Of a stretch of DNA of 64,000 nt, positions 52,598 through 61,235 are shown one piece after another; the stretch's first letter is position 1, and every line of letters starts with the position of its first letter. Source of the DNA: Devosia riboflavina (GTDB lineage Bacteria > Pseudomonadota > Alphaproteobacteria > Rhizobiales > Devosiaceae); contig NZ_JQGC01000033.1 of NCBI RefSeq assembly GCF_000743575.1, positions 62,001-126,000 of the forward strand, in the 5' to 3' direction. The position numbers were made by a program, and so were the translations under genes. The notes beneath the pieces are model-generated. The model made no database searches and was not told the origin of the DNA. It worked only from the letters and a program-made list of their open reading frames with translations.

Positions 52598-53389
52598 TCA
52601 GAATGGCGTGTAATAGACGTCGTCGTCGCTATAGCGCTGGCTCCGGGGACCTTCGTCGAGCCAGAAGCCATTGCTGCCATAAGCCGGGGCCGGAGCGTTC
52701 TGCTGCACTCGATAGGTGGCGCTGCTCTGTTCGCCGCGACGGGCGAGGAATTCGTTGAGCGGGCCCGATTCCCAATCTTCGAGATCTTCCGCCGTAACGA
52801 AGTCGTTTGGCTGCTGCTGCACCGGCGCTGCTGGAGCCGCGGTCGGTTGGTCGATGATCAGCGGCTGGTTTGTGGCCAGGGGAACCGTGACGGGCTGCGG
52901 ACGCATGGAAAGCGGCATGGGCGTCGGAGCGACCTTGGCAGGCAAGGCGGCAATCTGCTCGACAGGAGCCGGGGTTGGCGTCGCCGGGGCCGGTGTCGTG
53001 ACGGCCTGCGTGGGCTTTGGCGCGGCTGGCTGGGTGACAGGCTTGGCCGGTGCAGCCGTCGACGGGCTGTCGCCCCCGGTGATGTAACTCGGGAGTGGCT
53101 TGCCTGACTGCTGGAAGGCCGAAACGGGGTCTGCAGCGCTGGCAACCACTTGTGGCTTGGCGGCGGGCGTCGGAGCGGTCTTGGGCGCGTCCGCCACTAC
53201 AGGCTTGGGCGCGGCTGGCGGCACCACCGCAGCAGCCTCCGCGGCCACGGGCGAAGCGTCGACCACCGTCACGCTCGGCGTGCCGGAACTGGCAAAGGTG
53301 CCGGTGAGAAAATCGGCGGCAGGAATGCCGATGACGAGCAGCGCCCCGGCCCAGGCGAGGCCATTGGTCAGGCGACGATCCATCTTCAT
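52598..53389 (-). CDS. Membrane-anchored Pro/Ala-rich hypothetical protein
   Basis: A 263-residue protein with an N-terminal membrane anchor or uncleaved signal (about 9-30, GLAWAGALLVIGIPAADFLTG). A low-complexity Pro/Ala/Thr/Val linker (about 40-190, repeated KP, TPAP and APAAP runs) leads to a compact acidic C-terminal segment (DFVTAEDLEDWESGPLNEFLARRGE ... NGFWLDEGPRSQRYSDDDVYYTPF). The design (anchor, periplasm-spanning disordered linker, small end module) resembles envelope-spanning proteins such as TonB-like or peptidoglycan-reaching factors, but I recognise no domain. Single gene on the minus strand. Function unknown. Confidence 0.72.
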   Translation of the reverse strand: MKMDRRLTNGLAWAGALLVIGIPAADFLTGTFASSGTPSVTVVDASPVAAEAAAVVPPAAPKPVVADAPKTAPTPAAKPQVVASAADPVSAFQQSGKPLPSYITGGDSPSTAAPAKPVTQPAAPKPTQAVTTPAPATPTPAPVEQIAALPAKVAPTPMPLSMRPQPVTVPLATNQPLIIDQPTAAPAAPVQQQPNDFVTAEDLEDWESGPLNEFLARRGEQSSATYRVQQNAPAPAYGSNGFWLDEGPRSQRYSDDDVYYTPF

Positions 53390-53516
53390 AGCTCTAGTCG
53401 GCTCCGCTTTGCGTCGCGATTGATCCGCCCTTCAAGGCGAACTTGGTGGCCATTTTATGAACCACCAGTTCACATCCTTTTGCCGCCAACAAGCTGAATG
53501 AAAGCTGAACGCGGGT

Positions 53517-54413
53517 TTAGTCCGGCCGACGGCCGAGCAAACGCGCCAGCGCCAGCACCAGATTGGAGCGGTTGAGCGTATAGAAATGGAACTCGGTGAC
53601 GCCCTCATCGAGGAGCTCGGTCACCTGTTCGGCAGCGACCGCCGCGGCAACCAAAGCGTGGGTATCTGGATCAGCGTCCAGCCCGTCAAAACGCTCGGCC
53701 AGCCAATCGGGGATCGAAGCGCCGCAGCGGGCGGCGAAACCGGATATCTGCTTGAAGGAGTGGATCGGCTGGATGCCCGGCACGATCGGCGCGGTCACCC
53801 CAGCCTTGCGGGCACGCTCGACGAAACGCAGATAGTCCGCATTGCGGAAGAACATCTGCGTGATGGCGCGGTTGGCACCCGCATCGATCTTGCGCTTGAG
53901 ATTGTCGATGTCAGCGTCCCAATCGGCGCTTTGCGGATGCTTTTCGGGATAGGCGGCGACGGAAATGTCGAAATCGCCCAGCTTGCGGATGCCGGCCACG
54001 AGATCGGCGGCATTCTGATAGCCCTGCGGATGCGGCGTGAACGGCTGGCCGATGCCTTCCGGCGGATCGCCACGCAGCGCGACGATGCTTTTGACGCCAA
54101 CCTCGGCAAAGCCACGCACGACGTCGTCGATTTCGCCCTTGGAGGCGCCGACGCAGGTGAGGTGCGCAGCGGCCGGTACGCCCGTATCAGACGTGATGTG
54201 ACGCACCATGCGCAGGGTGCGCTCGCGGGTGGTCCCCCCTGCCCCATAGGTCACGGAAACGAAGCGCGGCTTCAGCGGCGCCAGCTTGTTGATCGATTCC
54301 CAGAACTTTTCTTCCATCGCATCGGTTTTGGGCGGGAAGAATTCGAAGGAAATCTGCAATTCGGGGCGCTTGTCGGCGGTCAGGCGACTGGCGCGATGGT
54401 CGTCGTCGATCAT
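53517..54413 (-). CDS. metF: Methylenetetrahydrofolate reductase
   Basis: A 298-residue FAD-dependent barrel: ISFEFFPPKTDAMEEKFW at the N-terminus, FVSVTYGAGGTTRERTLRMV, HLTCVGASKGEIDDVV, IVALRGDPPEG and the FMRN-type ITQMFFRNADYLRFVERAR segment. It reduces methylene-THF to methyl-THF for methionine synthesis. It begins four bases after the upstream ArsR-methyltransferase gene's stop, so the two form an operon. The 24-bp palindrome upstream of that regulator is the likely control site. Confidence 0.95.
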   Translation of the reverse strand: MIDDDHRASRLTADKRPELQISFEFFPPKTDAMEEKFWESINKLAPLKPRFVSVTYGAGGTTRERTLRMVRHITSDTGVPAAAHLTCVGASKGEIDDVVRGFAEVGVKSIVALRGDPPEGIGQPFTPHPQGYQNAADLVAGIRKLGDFDISVAAYPEKHPQSADWDADIDNLKRKIDAGANRAITQMFFRNADYLRFVERARKAGVTAPIVPGIQPIHSFKQISGFAARCGASIPDWLAERFDGLDADPDTHALVAAAVAAEQVTELLDEGVTEFHFYTLNRSNLVLALARLLGRRPD

Positions 54414-54417
54414 GGTT

Positions 54418-55368
54418 CTATTCCGTCTTTGCGCGGTCGCTGAGGCGCCAGAGGCATACCGTCAGCCCGCCATCCTTGGTCTTGCTGGGAAATTCGCGCA
54501 CCGATTGCACCTGCAATCCGGCGGCATCGGCCCAGCCCGTCATCTGTTCCCGCGACAGGCCAAGCCGGCGATGGGCGTGCTCGGTGCGCAGAAATTCGAG
54601 AGCATGCGGCGCAAAATCCACGATCAGGATTTCGCCGCCGCTCCTCAGCAGGCGTCGCGCCTGCCCCAGCATTCGGCCCGGATCGTCGAAATAATGCAGC
54701 ACCTGGTGGATCACCACGACATCGGCAAGGCCGATGGCAGAATCGAGAGCGGCGATATCGCCGAGGCGCACCTGGGCCTGGTTGAGCCCGGCTGCCGCAA
54801 GGCGCGAACGGGCGACGGCCAGCATTTCGCGGCTCGAATCGACGCCAATGGCGCGCTTATAGGCCGGCGCCAAAAGTTCGAGCATGCGGCCGGTGCCGGT
54901 GCCGAGATCGACAAGGAGGTCGACGACGCGATTATTGAGCGTTTCGAGCAGCGCCGCTTCGACGGCCTCTTCCGGTACATGCAGGGTTTTGAGCAGGTCC
55001 CAGCTATCGGCCACCTTGGCGAAATAGGCTGTCGCCAGGGCCTGCTGCGCGGCGAGAGCTGCAGCCTGCCGATCCCGGTCGCGCTGGCGCTCGAGGCTGT
55101 TGTGATCGATACGGGCCACGAGCCAGCGCGCGAGTTCGGCACCATGACCGTGCGGGGCGAGACCATAGTAGGCCCAGGCACCCTCCGCATGGCGCTGGAT
55201 AAGGCCGGCATCGGCAAGCAGCTTGAGGTGACGAGAAACGCGGGGTTGGCTCTGATCGAGGATCTCGGTAAGGTCCTTGACGGAATGATCGCCATCGGCG
55301 AGCAGCGCCAGGAGACGCAAACGCGTGTTCTCCCCCGCTGCCTTCAATACACCGACCAGTTCAGACAC
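54418..55368 (-). CDS. ArsR-family regulator fused to a SAM-methyltransferase domain
   Basis: A 316-residue protein: winged helix at 5-85 (ENTRLRLLALLADGDHSVKDLTEILDQSQPRVSRHLKLLADAGLI), a linker, and a class I methyltransferase-like domain at about 125-245 (VVDLLVDLGTGTGRMLELLAP, IGVDSSREMLAVAR, LRSGGEILIVDFAPHALEFL). Likely it senses SAM or SAH through the second domain and represses methionine-cycle genes, as the SahR-type ArsR regulators are known to do; this identification is inference. GTG start with a GAGGG site. It shares a transcript with metF, and a perfect palindrome sits 17 bases upstream of its start. Confidence 0.88.
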   Translation of the reverse strand: MSELVGVLKAAGENTRLRLLALLADGDHSVKDLTEILDQSQPRVSRHLKLLADAGLIQRHAEGAWAYYGLAPHGHGAELARWLVARIDHNSLERQRDRDRQAAALAAQQALATAYFAKVADSWDLLKTLHVPEEAVEAALLETLNNRVVDLLVDLGTGTGRMLELLAPAYKRAIGVDSSREMLAVARSRLAAAGLNQAQVRLGDIAALDSAIGLADVVVIHQVLHYFDDPGRMLGQARRLLRSGGEILIVDFAPHALEFLRTEHAHRRLGLSREQMTGWADAAGLQVQSVREFPSKTKDGGLTVCLWRLSDRAKTE

Positions 55369-55384
55369 TTCACCCTCGCGAAAC

Positions 55385-55408
55385 AGATATAAAGATATCT
55401 TTATATCT
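55385..55408. promoter_or_regulatory. Perfect 24-bp palindromic operator upstream of the ArsR-metF operon
   Basis: Half-site AGATATAAAGAT (55385-55396) is followed without spacer by its exact reverse complement ATCTTTATATCT (55397-55408). It is strikingly AT-rich in GC-rich surroundings. It lies 17 bases from the GTG start of the regulator, so a bound protein would block transcription or initiation. ArsR-family sites are typically such short symmetric AT-rich palindromes. Confidence 0.75.
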
Positions 55409-55567
55409 AGCGGAGAGACGAGGTCTAGTGGTTTCTTGGCGGAATTGAGGGGTGGTGCGATTAATCACCCACCATGCTGCCATTGGACTTGATCCGGTCA
55501 CGCCCGAGGACAGCATAGGGGTTGAGAAGCAATCGACGGGATCAATCAGCAATTGCCGGCAAAACGA

Positions 55568-55594
55568 AAACGCCGCGTTGTGAACCGCGGCGTT
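55568..55594 (-). terminator. Terminator of the DUF2336 gene
   Basis: A 9-bp stem AACGCCGCG / CGCGGCGTT with a TTGTGAAC loop (partly paired) is followed on the minus strand by TTCGTTTTGCC, immediately beyond the DUF2336 stop. Confidence 0.7.
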
Positions 55595-55601
55595 TGAGTT
55601 C

Positions 55602-56747
55602 CTAGGCCGTCATCGCGTGCGACTCTTGCATATGAGATGACGCCGCGGCGGTGCGGCGCCGGAAGGAATGGGCGCGCCACAGCTCAAAGATGTTGCGGGC
55701 CTCCTCCTCGTCGAGCGCCTCGAAACGGCTGACCATCATCTCCTGATGATCCGCGGTCGGCAGGTCGCGCCAGGGCAAGGTGGGAGCGATGGCGCCGAAG
55801 AGGTCGGACTGGAGCCCGGCAGCGCGCAGGGCGACGGTGACAGCCGCATAGTCCTGGCTGGCGAGCCATTTCACTACGATTTCCGGAGCCACACGTAGCA
55901 TCACCGCAATGGCGGCTGCGGCGTGGTGACCATAACCGAAGCGGGCAAAGCGGGCGAGTGCGCGATCATCGAGCTGCTTGCGGTCGGTCAGGGCGCGCAC
56001 CTGATTATAGGCGACCTTCCATTCCTGCGCATTGAAGCCGGCGCGGTTGCGGATGCGCTTGTAGACGACGGCATTGACCTTGCCGGCGGTGATTGGGTCG
56101 AAGCGCCCATCGACCTCGCCGAGGGTTTCGAGAACCTTGTCGGCCACGGAGTCGATTTCGCCGCGCAGCGATTTCCAGTCGATCTCGGCCCGGTTGCGCA
56201 GGTCTTCGGCGATGGCCGCGTCGTGGCTGGCGCGCTCAACGAGCTTTTCGAGCGCGGTGCGGCCAATCTCGGCATTGGCATTGCGAACCAGCTTGATGAC
56301 CGAAGAAGAATCGCCGTGCTCGACAATGGCTTCGCCGACGCGCTCGGTTACCGTGGCGCGGCCGGCAATGGCGGCACGATGCGCCTCGGATTGTTTTTCG
56401 ATGATGTCGATCAGGTCGTCATCGCTGAGCACATTGGAAAATTCGAGCAGCGGCCGGGCGACTTCGATGTCGTCATTGGCGAGCTTGACCACCACGGTGC
56501 CAGGCGCCCGCTGCAGCGGCGCCAGGATTTTTGCCACATGGGCGCGGGCTTCGACCTCGACCAGCTCGGCAAGGAGACAGAGCGCCTCGTCGTACTGCAC
56601 AACCTGTTCATCGTCGCACCGGTCGGAAACGAAGCTGAAGAGCTTGGCCATGTTTCGGATCAGTTGATCCCGCTCCGAATGGCTATCCTCGCCATTCAGC
56701 ACACGAAAGCTCGCAAATGCGCGGCGGCCTTCTTCAAATTCACTCAT
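55602..56747 (-). CDS. DUF2336 domain protein
   Basis: A 381-residue, almost entirely helical protein from the ATG at 56747 (GGAGAAGG just before it). The DUF2336 core shows short repeated HEAT-like units: VARPLLEFSNVLSDDDLIDIIEKQSEAHRAAIAGR, VGEAIVEHGDSSSVIKLVRNANAEIGRTALEKLVERA, FARFGYGHHAAAAIAVMLRVAPEIVVKWLASQDY. Members are widespread in alphaproteobacteria and have no agreed function. There is no signal peptide, so it is cytoplasmic. It is single-gene with its own terminator. The frame open upstream to 56840 is not used. Confidence 0.85.
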   Translation of the reverse strand: MSEFEEGRRAFASFRVLNGEDSHSERDQLIRNMAKLFSFVSDRCDDEQVVQYDEALCLLAELVEVEARAHVAKILAPLQRAPGTVVVKLANDDIEVARPLLEFSNVLSDDDLIDIIEKQSEAHRAAIAGRATVTERVGEAIVEHGDSSSVIKLVRNANAEIGRTALEKLVERASHDAAIAEDLRNRAEIDWKSLRGEIDSVADKVLETLGEVDGRFDPITAGKVNAVVYKRIRNRAGFNAQEWKVAYNQVRALTDRKQLDDRALARFARFGYGHHAAAAIAVMLRVAPEIVVKWLASQDYAAVTVALRAAGLQSDLFGAIAPTLPWRDLPTADHQEMMVSRFEALDEEEARNIFELWRAHSFRRRTAAASSHMQESHAMTA

Positions 56748-56864
56748 AACCTTCTCCGGGCGGGATGCCGCATAGATGGAGTGAAGGTGCCCGCAGAGTC
56801 GCTTGGGAGTGCTGAAAGCATTAGGGAGCAATTGATTCAAATTGCCTTATCCCCGGCGGCGACA

Positions 56865-56895
56865 AAAAAGGCCTCGGGAATTTTCCCCGAGGCCC
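56865..56895 (-). terminator. Rho-independent terminator of katG
   Basis: A perfect 9-bp stem GGCCTCGGG / CCCGAGGCC with a seven-base loop is followed on the minus strand by six T residues, 24 bases past the katG stop. Confidence 0.85.
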
Positions 56896-56918
56896 AAGAG
56901 CTTTTCGCCTAGTGCGAA

Positions 56919-59114
56919 CTAGAGCAGATCGAAGCGATCCGCATTCATGACCTTGGTCCAGGCAGCCACGAAATCGCTGACGAACTTGGTCTGCGCATCG
57001 CCGCTGGCATAGACTTCGGCCAGGGCGCGCAGCACCGAGTTGGAGCCGAAAGCGAGGTCAACGCGGGTTGCCGTCCACTTGACTTCGCCGCTCTTGCGAT
57101 CGGTGCCTTCGTAGAGCGTCTTGGCGTCCGAAGTCGCCTTCCACTGCGTGCTCATGTCGAGGAGGTTGACGAAGAAGTCGTTGGTGAGAACGCCCGGACG
57201 CTTGGTGAAAACACCATGCTCGGTGCCGCCGACATTGATGTTGATGGCGCGGAGACCACCAATAAGCACTGTCAGCTCCGGCGCCGTCAGTGTCAGGAGT
57301 TGGGCACGATCGAGCAGCACGACTTCGGCGGGAGCCGCCAGAGCCGGGTTCTCGTAATTGCGGAAGCCATCGGCCGGCGGCTCGAGATAGTCGAAGCTTG
57401 CCGCGTCGGTCTGCTCGACAGACGCGTCAGTACGGCCCGGCGTGAAGGGCACGGTCACATCGTGCCCGGCAACGCGAGCGGCCTGCTCGATACCGGCATT
57501 GCCGGCCAGCACGATCAGGTCGGCGAGCGAGATCTGCTTGCCGCCGCGAGCGTTCTGGTTGAACTCGGTGCGGATGGTCTCGAGAGCTTCGAGAATGCGG
57601 GCCAGTTCGAGCGGCTGGTTGACGGCCCAGTCCTTCTGAGGAGCCAAGCGGATACGAGCACCATTGGCGCCACCGCGCTTGTCGCCACCGCGGAAGGTCG
57701 AGGCCGAGGCCCAGGCGGTGCCGACGAGATCGGAAACCGTCAGGCCGGAGGCCAGAACCTTCTGCTTGAGCTCTGCGATGTCAGCGGCGTCGACGAGAAC
57801 GCCGGTGGCTGCCGGGATCGGGTCCTGCCAGATCAGCTCTTCCTTCGGCACTTCCGGGCCGATGTAGCGCGAGCGCGGGCCAAGATCGCGGTGGGTCAGC
57901 TTGAACCAGGCGCGGGCAAAAGCTTCGGCAAAAGCCTGCGGATCTTCGAGGAAACGGCGCGAGATCTTTTCGTAGATCGGATCGAAGCGCAGCGACAGGT
58001 CCGTGGTCAGCATCGTCGGGCGATGCTTCTTGGACGGGTCGTGGGCATCCGGAATCACCGCGTCGGCGTCCTTGGCTTCCCACTGGATGGCGCCGGCCGG
58101 GCTGCGGGTCTGCACCCATTCGAACTTGAAGAGGTTCTCGAAGAAGAAGTTGCTCCACTGGGCCGGGGTCTGGGTCCAGGTCACTTCGAGGCCGCTGCCG
58201 ATGGTGTCGGCGCCGTGGCCGGTGCCATAGGAGCTGGTCCAGCCAAAGCCCTGCTCTGCAAGGTCTGCGGCTTCCGGATTGACGCCCTTGTAGGATTCGG
58301 CCGAAGCGCCATGGGTCTTGCCGAAGGTGTGGCCGCCCCCGATCAGGGCAACGGTTTCCTCGTCGTTCATCGCCATGCGCTTGAACGTTTCGCGGATGAA
58401 TTTTGCCGCCGAAAGCGGATCGCCATTGGCGCCCGGACCTTCGGGATTGACGTAGATGAGGCCCATTTCGGTGGCGCCGAGACCACGGTCGAACTTGTCG
58501 AGCGGACGGTGCTGCAGCCACTCGGTTTCGGTGCCCCAGTTGACGTCTTCATCCGGCTCCCACGTGTCTTCGCGACCACCGGCAAAGCCGAAGGTACGGA
58601 AGCCCATGGTTTCGAGCGCGACATTGCCGGCGAGGATCATCAGGTCGGCCCAGGAAATGCTCTGGCCGTACTTCTGCTTGATCGGCCACAGCAGGCGACG
58701 CGACTTGTCGATATTGACGTTGTCGGGCCAGCTATTGAGCGGCGCGAAACGCTGCTGGCCACGGCCGCCACCGCCGCGACCATCGCTGAGGCGATAGGTG
58801 CCCGCGCTGTGCCAGGCCATGCGGACGAACTGCGGACCATAATGACCGAAGTCGGCCGGCCACCAGTCCTGCGAGTCGGTCATGAGCTTGCGCAGGTCGT
58901 TCTTGAGCGCCGCATAGTCCAGCTTCTTGAAGGCTTCGCGATAGCTGAAGCCGGAATCGAGCGGATTGGACTTGGCAGAGTGCTGGTTCAGCAGGTCAAC
59001 GCGCAGCTGATTGGGCCACCAGTCGCGGTTGGCGCGCACCTTGGCACTGCCGTGATCCACCGGGCACTTGCCGGCGGGGGCCTCGCCGTGAGGAGAATTC
59101 GTCGTGTCAGTCAT
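56919..59114 (-). CDS. katG: Catalase-peroxidase KatG
   Basis: A 731-residue two-domain haem protein. The N-terminal peroxidase domain has the distal triad in FVRMAWHSAGTYR (R98, W101, H102) and the proximal-His region GGGHTFGKTHG. The YGTGHG and GLIYVNPEGPG segments supply the Tyr and Met expected in the Trp-Tyr-Met adduct. The C-terminal half is the degenerate second domain. It destroys hydrogen peroxide in the cytoplasm. It is divergent from an OxyR gene with 93 bases between, the classic arrangement for peroxide control. Confidence 0.97.
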   Translation of the reverse strand: MTDTTNSPHGEAPAGKCPVDHGSAKVRANRDWWPNQLRVDLLNQHSAKSNPLDSGFSYREAFKKLDYAALKNDLRKLMTDSQDWWPADFGHYGPQFVRMAWHSAGTYRLSDGRGGGGRGQQRFAPLNSWPDNVNIDKSRRLLWPIKQKYGQSISWADLMILAGNVALETMGFRTFGFAGGREDTWEPDEDVNWGTETEWLQHRPLDKFDRGLGATEMGLIYVNPEGPGANGDPLSAAKFIRETFKRMAMNDEETVALIGGGHTFGKTHGASAESYKGVNPEAADLAEQGFGWTSSYGTGHGADTIGSGLEVTWTQTPAQWSNFFFENLFKFEWVQTRSPAGAIQWEAKDADAVIPDAHDPSKKHRPTMLTTDLSLRFDPIYEKISRRFLEDPQAFAEAFARAWFKLTHRDLGPRSRYIGPEVPKEELIWQDPIPAATGVLVDAADIAELKQKVLASGLTVSDLVGTAWASASTFRGGDKRGGANGARIRLAPQKDWAVNQPLELARILEALETIRTEFNQNARGGKQISLADLIVLAGNAGIEQAARVAGHDVTVPFTPGRTDASVEQTDAASFDYLEPPADGFRNYENPALAAPAEVVLLDRAQLLTLTAPELTVLIGGLRAININVGGTEHGVFTKRPGVLTNDFFVNLLDMSTQWKATSDAKTLYEGTDRKSGEVKWTATRVDLAFGSNSVLRALAEVYASGDAQTKFVSDFVAAWTKVMNADRFDLL

Positions 59115-59189
59115 ATGGGGCTCCTTTGCTGCTGAGGCGCGTTATAGGCAGGTGGCTTTCATTAGGCCAATCGATTATTCTTTCTCCAC

Positions 59190-59208
59190 CGATAGGAAGA
59201 AATTATCG
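59190..59208. promoter_or_regulatory. Candidate LysR/OxyR-type site between katG and oxyR
   Basis: CGATA (59190-59194) and TATCG (59204-59208) form an inverted repeat with a nine-base spacer, matching the T-N11-A arrangement of LysR-type sites. It reaches the first base of the oxyR GTG start, consistent with autorepression. A further ATCGAT lies about 20 bases towards katG. Confidence 0.45.
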
Positions 59209-60104
59209 TGACAATTACGCTCCGCCAGATGCGATATGCGCTCGCCGTCACCCGAACCGGCCATTTCGGCCAGGCGGCCGATGAATGCGCCGTTTCCCAG
59301 CCGGCCCTGTCCCAGCAAATCCTGGCGCTCGAAACGCTTTGCGGCTCGACGATCTTCGATCGCTTGAAATCGGGGGTAAGGTTGACCCCCTTCGGGCGCG
59401 ATTTTATCGAACTAGCTCGACCCGCCGTGGCGGCATCGGAGGCGCTGGACAATTTTGCCATGCGCAATGTCGGCAAGCCCAACCGGCCCATCCGCTTCGG
59501 CCTGATCCCGACCGTCGCGCCCTATCTGCTGCCAGAGATTTTCCCGGCCCTGACCCGGGAGCTGCCGGCGCTCAAATTCACCATCAGCGAGAGCCGCACC
59601 GAAGCCATGCTGGAAAGCCTGGGCGATGGGAGCCTCGACATCGCGCTCATCGCCTCCGAGCCACCTGCAGGCGGCCCCAGGCTGGTGGTCTCCCCGCTCT
59701 TCGAAGACCCATTCGTGCTGGCAACGCCCAGCGACGAATTGACGGCGGAGCCGGTTTCGCTGGCCGCGCTCGAACCTGAGCGCATCCTGCTTCTCGACGA
59801 GGGCCACTGTTTTCGCGATCAAACCATCTCGGCCTGTCGGCTCGAAGGCGAGCGCTCGACCCGTACCTTTGCCGCGACTTCGCTCTCGACGATCGTGGAG
59901 TTCGTCGCCAGTGGGCAGGGCGTGACGCTGCTGCCGCAGATTTCGCTGCGGAAGGAGGCCAGCGACCCACGTATCGCGGTGCATCAACTCGATGATCCGC
60001 GCGCTGGCCGCCACCTCGCCCTTGTCTGGCGAGAGGCCACGCCGCTTGGCCGGACCTTCGAGGACATCGCGGCCGTGATCCGCGGAACGCGCCCCGGCGA
60101 CTAG
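59208..60104 (+). CDS. oxyR: Peroxide-responsive LysR regulator OxyR
   Basis: A 298-residue LysR-type regulator: helix-turn-helix at about 18-40 (FGQAADECAVSQPALSQQILALE) and a substrate-binding-like effector domain. The peroxide-sensing cysteine pair is present as GHCFRDQTISAC (C201 and C210), the same spacing as the active pair of E. coli OxyR. It should be oxidised by hydrogen peroxide and then activate katG. GTG start. Its stop overlaps the convergent rarD gene by four bases. Confidence 0.95.
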   Translation: MTITLRQMRYALAVTRTGHFGQAADECAVSQPALSQQILALETLCGSTIFDRLKSGVRLTPFGRDFIELARPAVAASEALDNFAMRNVGKPNRPIRFGLIPTVAPYLLPEIFPALTRELPALKFTISESRTEAMLESLGDGSLDIALIASEPPAGGPRLVVSPLFEDPFVLATPSDELTAEPVSLAALEPERILLLDEGHCFRDQTISACRLEGERSTRTFAATSLSTIVEFVASGQGVTLLPQISLRKEASDPRIAVHQLDDPRAGRHLALVWREATPLGRTFEDIAAVIRGTRPGD

Positions 60105-61045
60105 GCCCGCGCCAGGCTGCGTTGCCTGAAACTGTCATAGGAAAAGACGACCAGCGACAGCCAGATCAGCACGAAGCTCAGGAGGCGCATGCCATTGAGC
60201 TCTTCGCCGAAGAGGAAGACGGCGACGAGAAACTGGATGGAGGGCGCGAGATACTGGAACATGCCGATCGTCGTGAGCCGCAGGCGGCGCACGGCATAGG
60301 CAAAGAGCAGCAGCGGCACGGCCGTCGCCGGACCCGTAAGCACCAGCAGAATCATGGTCTGTGGGTCGCCATGCGGACCGATGCCGCGCGTCGCAAGGTC
60401 AAAGACCACATAGGCCAGGGCAAAGGGCGCGGCGATAACCGTTTCGGCGAAAAGGCCGGTGGCCGGACCCGATGGCGCCGTCTTGCGGAAAAAGCCGTAA
60501 AAGCCAAACGAGAGGGCAAGGCTCAGCGCCACATAGGGAATGCTGCCAAGGCCAATGGCCTGAATGGCGATGGCCGCGACGGCAATCAGGATGGCAATGG
60601 TCTGGAGCCGGTTCTGGCGTTCGCCTAGGAGGATCATGCCGATGGCGACGTTGATCAACGGATTGATGAAATAGCCGAAGCTCGCTTCAAGCACCTGCCC
60701 CGATTCCACGGCCCAGACATAGATCAGCCAATTGACCACCAGCAGAGTCGTCGAGAGCGCGACGACGCGAAACGTCTTCCAATTGCTCAGCAGCCGCTTC
60801 GCCTCCTGGAACCCGGCGCCGAAGGCGAGGATGCCGACAAGCAGGACCAGCGAGAACAGGGTCCGCTCCGCCACGATCAGCACCGAGCCGGCGGCTTCGA
60901 GCAGATGAAAGAGGATCGGCAAAAAGCCCCAGAGGAGATAGGCGCCGAGCGCGGCCATGACGCCGTTGCGGGTCTCTGTGGGATCGGACGACAGGGAGGA
61001 CGGTGCAGGCTCGACCGTGTCGGGCGCCTGTTCGGGCAAGGTCAT
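60101..61045 (-). CDS. rarD: EamA family transporter RarD
   Basis: A 314-residue membrane protein from the ATG at 61045 (GGAG seven bases upstream). After a Pro/Ser-rich cytoplasmic tail it has ten predicted transmembrane helices in two EamA repeats, with RarD landmarks GAYLLWGFLPILFHLLEAAG, LVVNWLIYVWAVESGQVLEASFGYFINPLINVAIG and LRRLRLTTIGMFQYLAPSIQFLVAVFLFGE-like blocks. It belongs to the drug/metabolite transporter superfamily; the substrate is unknown. Convergent with oxyR. Confidence 0.9.
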   Translation of the reverse strand: MTLPEQAPDTVEPAPSSLSSDPTETRNGVMAALGAYLLWGFLPILFHLLEAAGSVLIVAERTLFSLVLLVGILAFGAGFQEAKRLLSNWKTFRVVALSTTLLVVNWLIYVWAVESGQVLEASFGYFINPLINVAIGMILLGERQNRLQTIAILIAVAAIAIQAIGLGSIPYVALSLALSFGFYGFFRKTAPSGPATGLFAETVIAAPFALAYVVFDLATRGIGPHGDPQTMILLVLTGPATAVPLLLFAYAVRRLRLTTIGMFQYLAPSIQFLVAVFLFGEELNGMRLLSFVLIWLSLVVFSYDSFRQRSLARA

Positions 61046-61235
61046 GGAAAGACTCCGCGCCACCAGGGCGCAGGTGAGCACTAACAGCCCCGGCCTTTCC
61101 CGACCAATCAGAGTTTGTGATCGCTTTGTCTTGCATTGCTGATCGAAAAGGCCAACCTTTCAGAGTGTTGGACGTTTGGCCTCAGGGAGCCGCGCAACAC
61201 CCGGTTCCAGCCAGACCAACTTGCAGGAGCAGCGA

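Noticed and set aside
55485..55520. Further family B repeat after the metF regulator region
   Set aside because: Only GGACTTGATCCGGTCACGCCCGAGG-like fragments are seen; the hairpins do not form, so it is at most a decayed copy.
57216..59135. 639-codon plus-strand frame
   Set aside because: Antisense to katG, which has all its catalytic residues.
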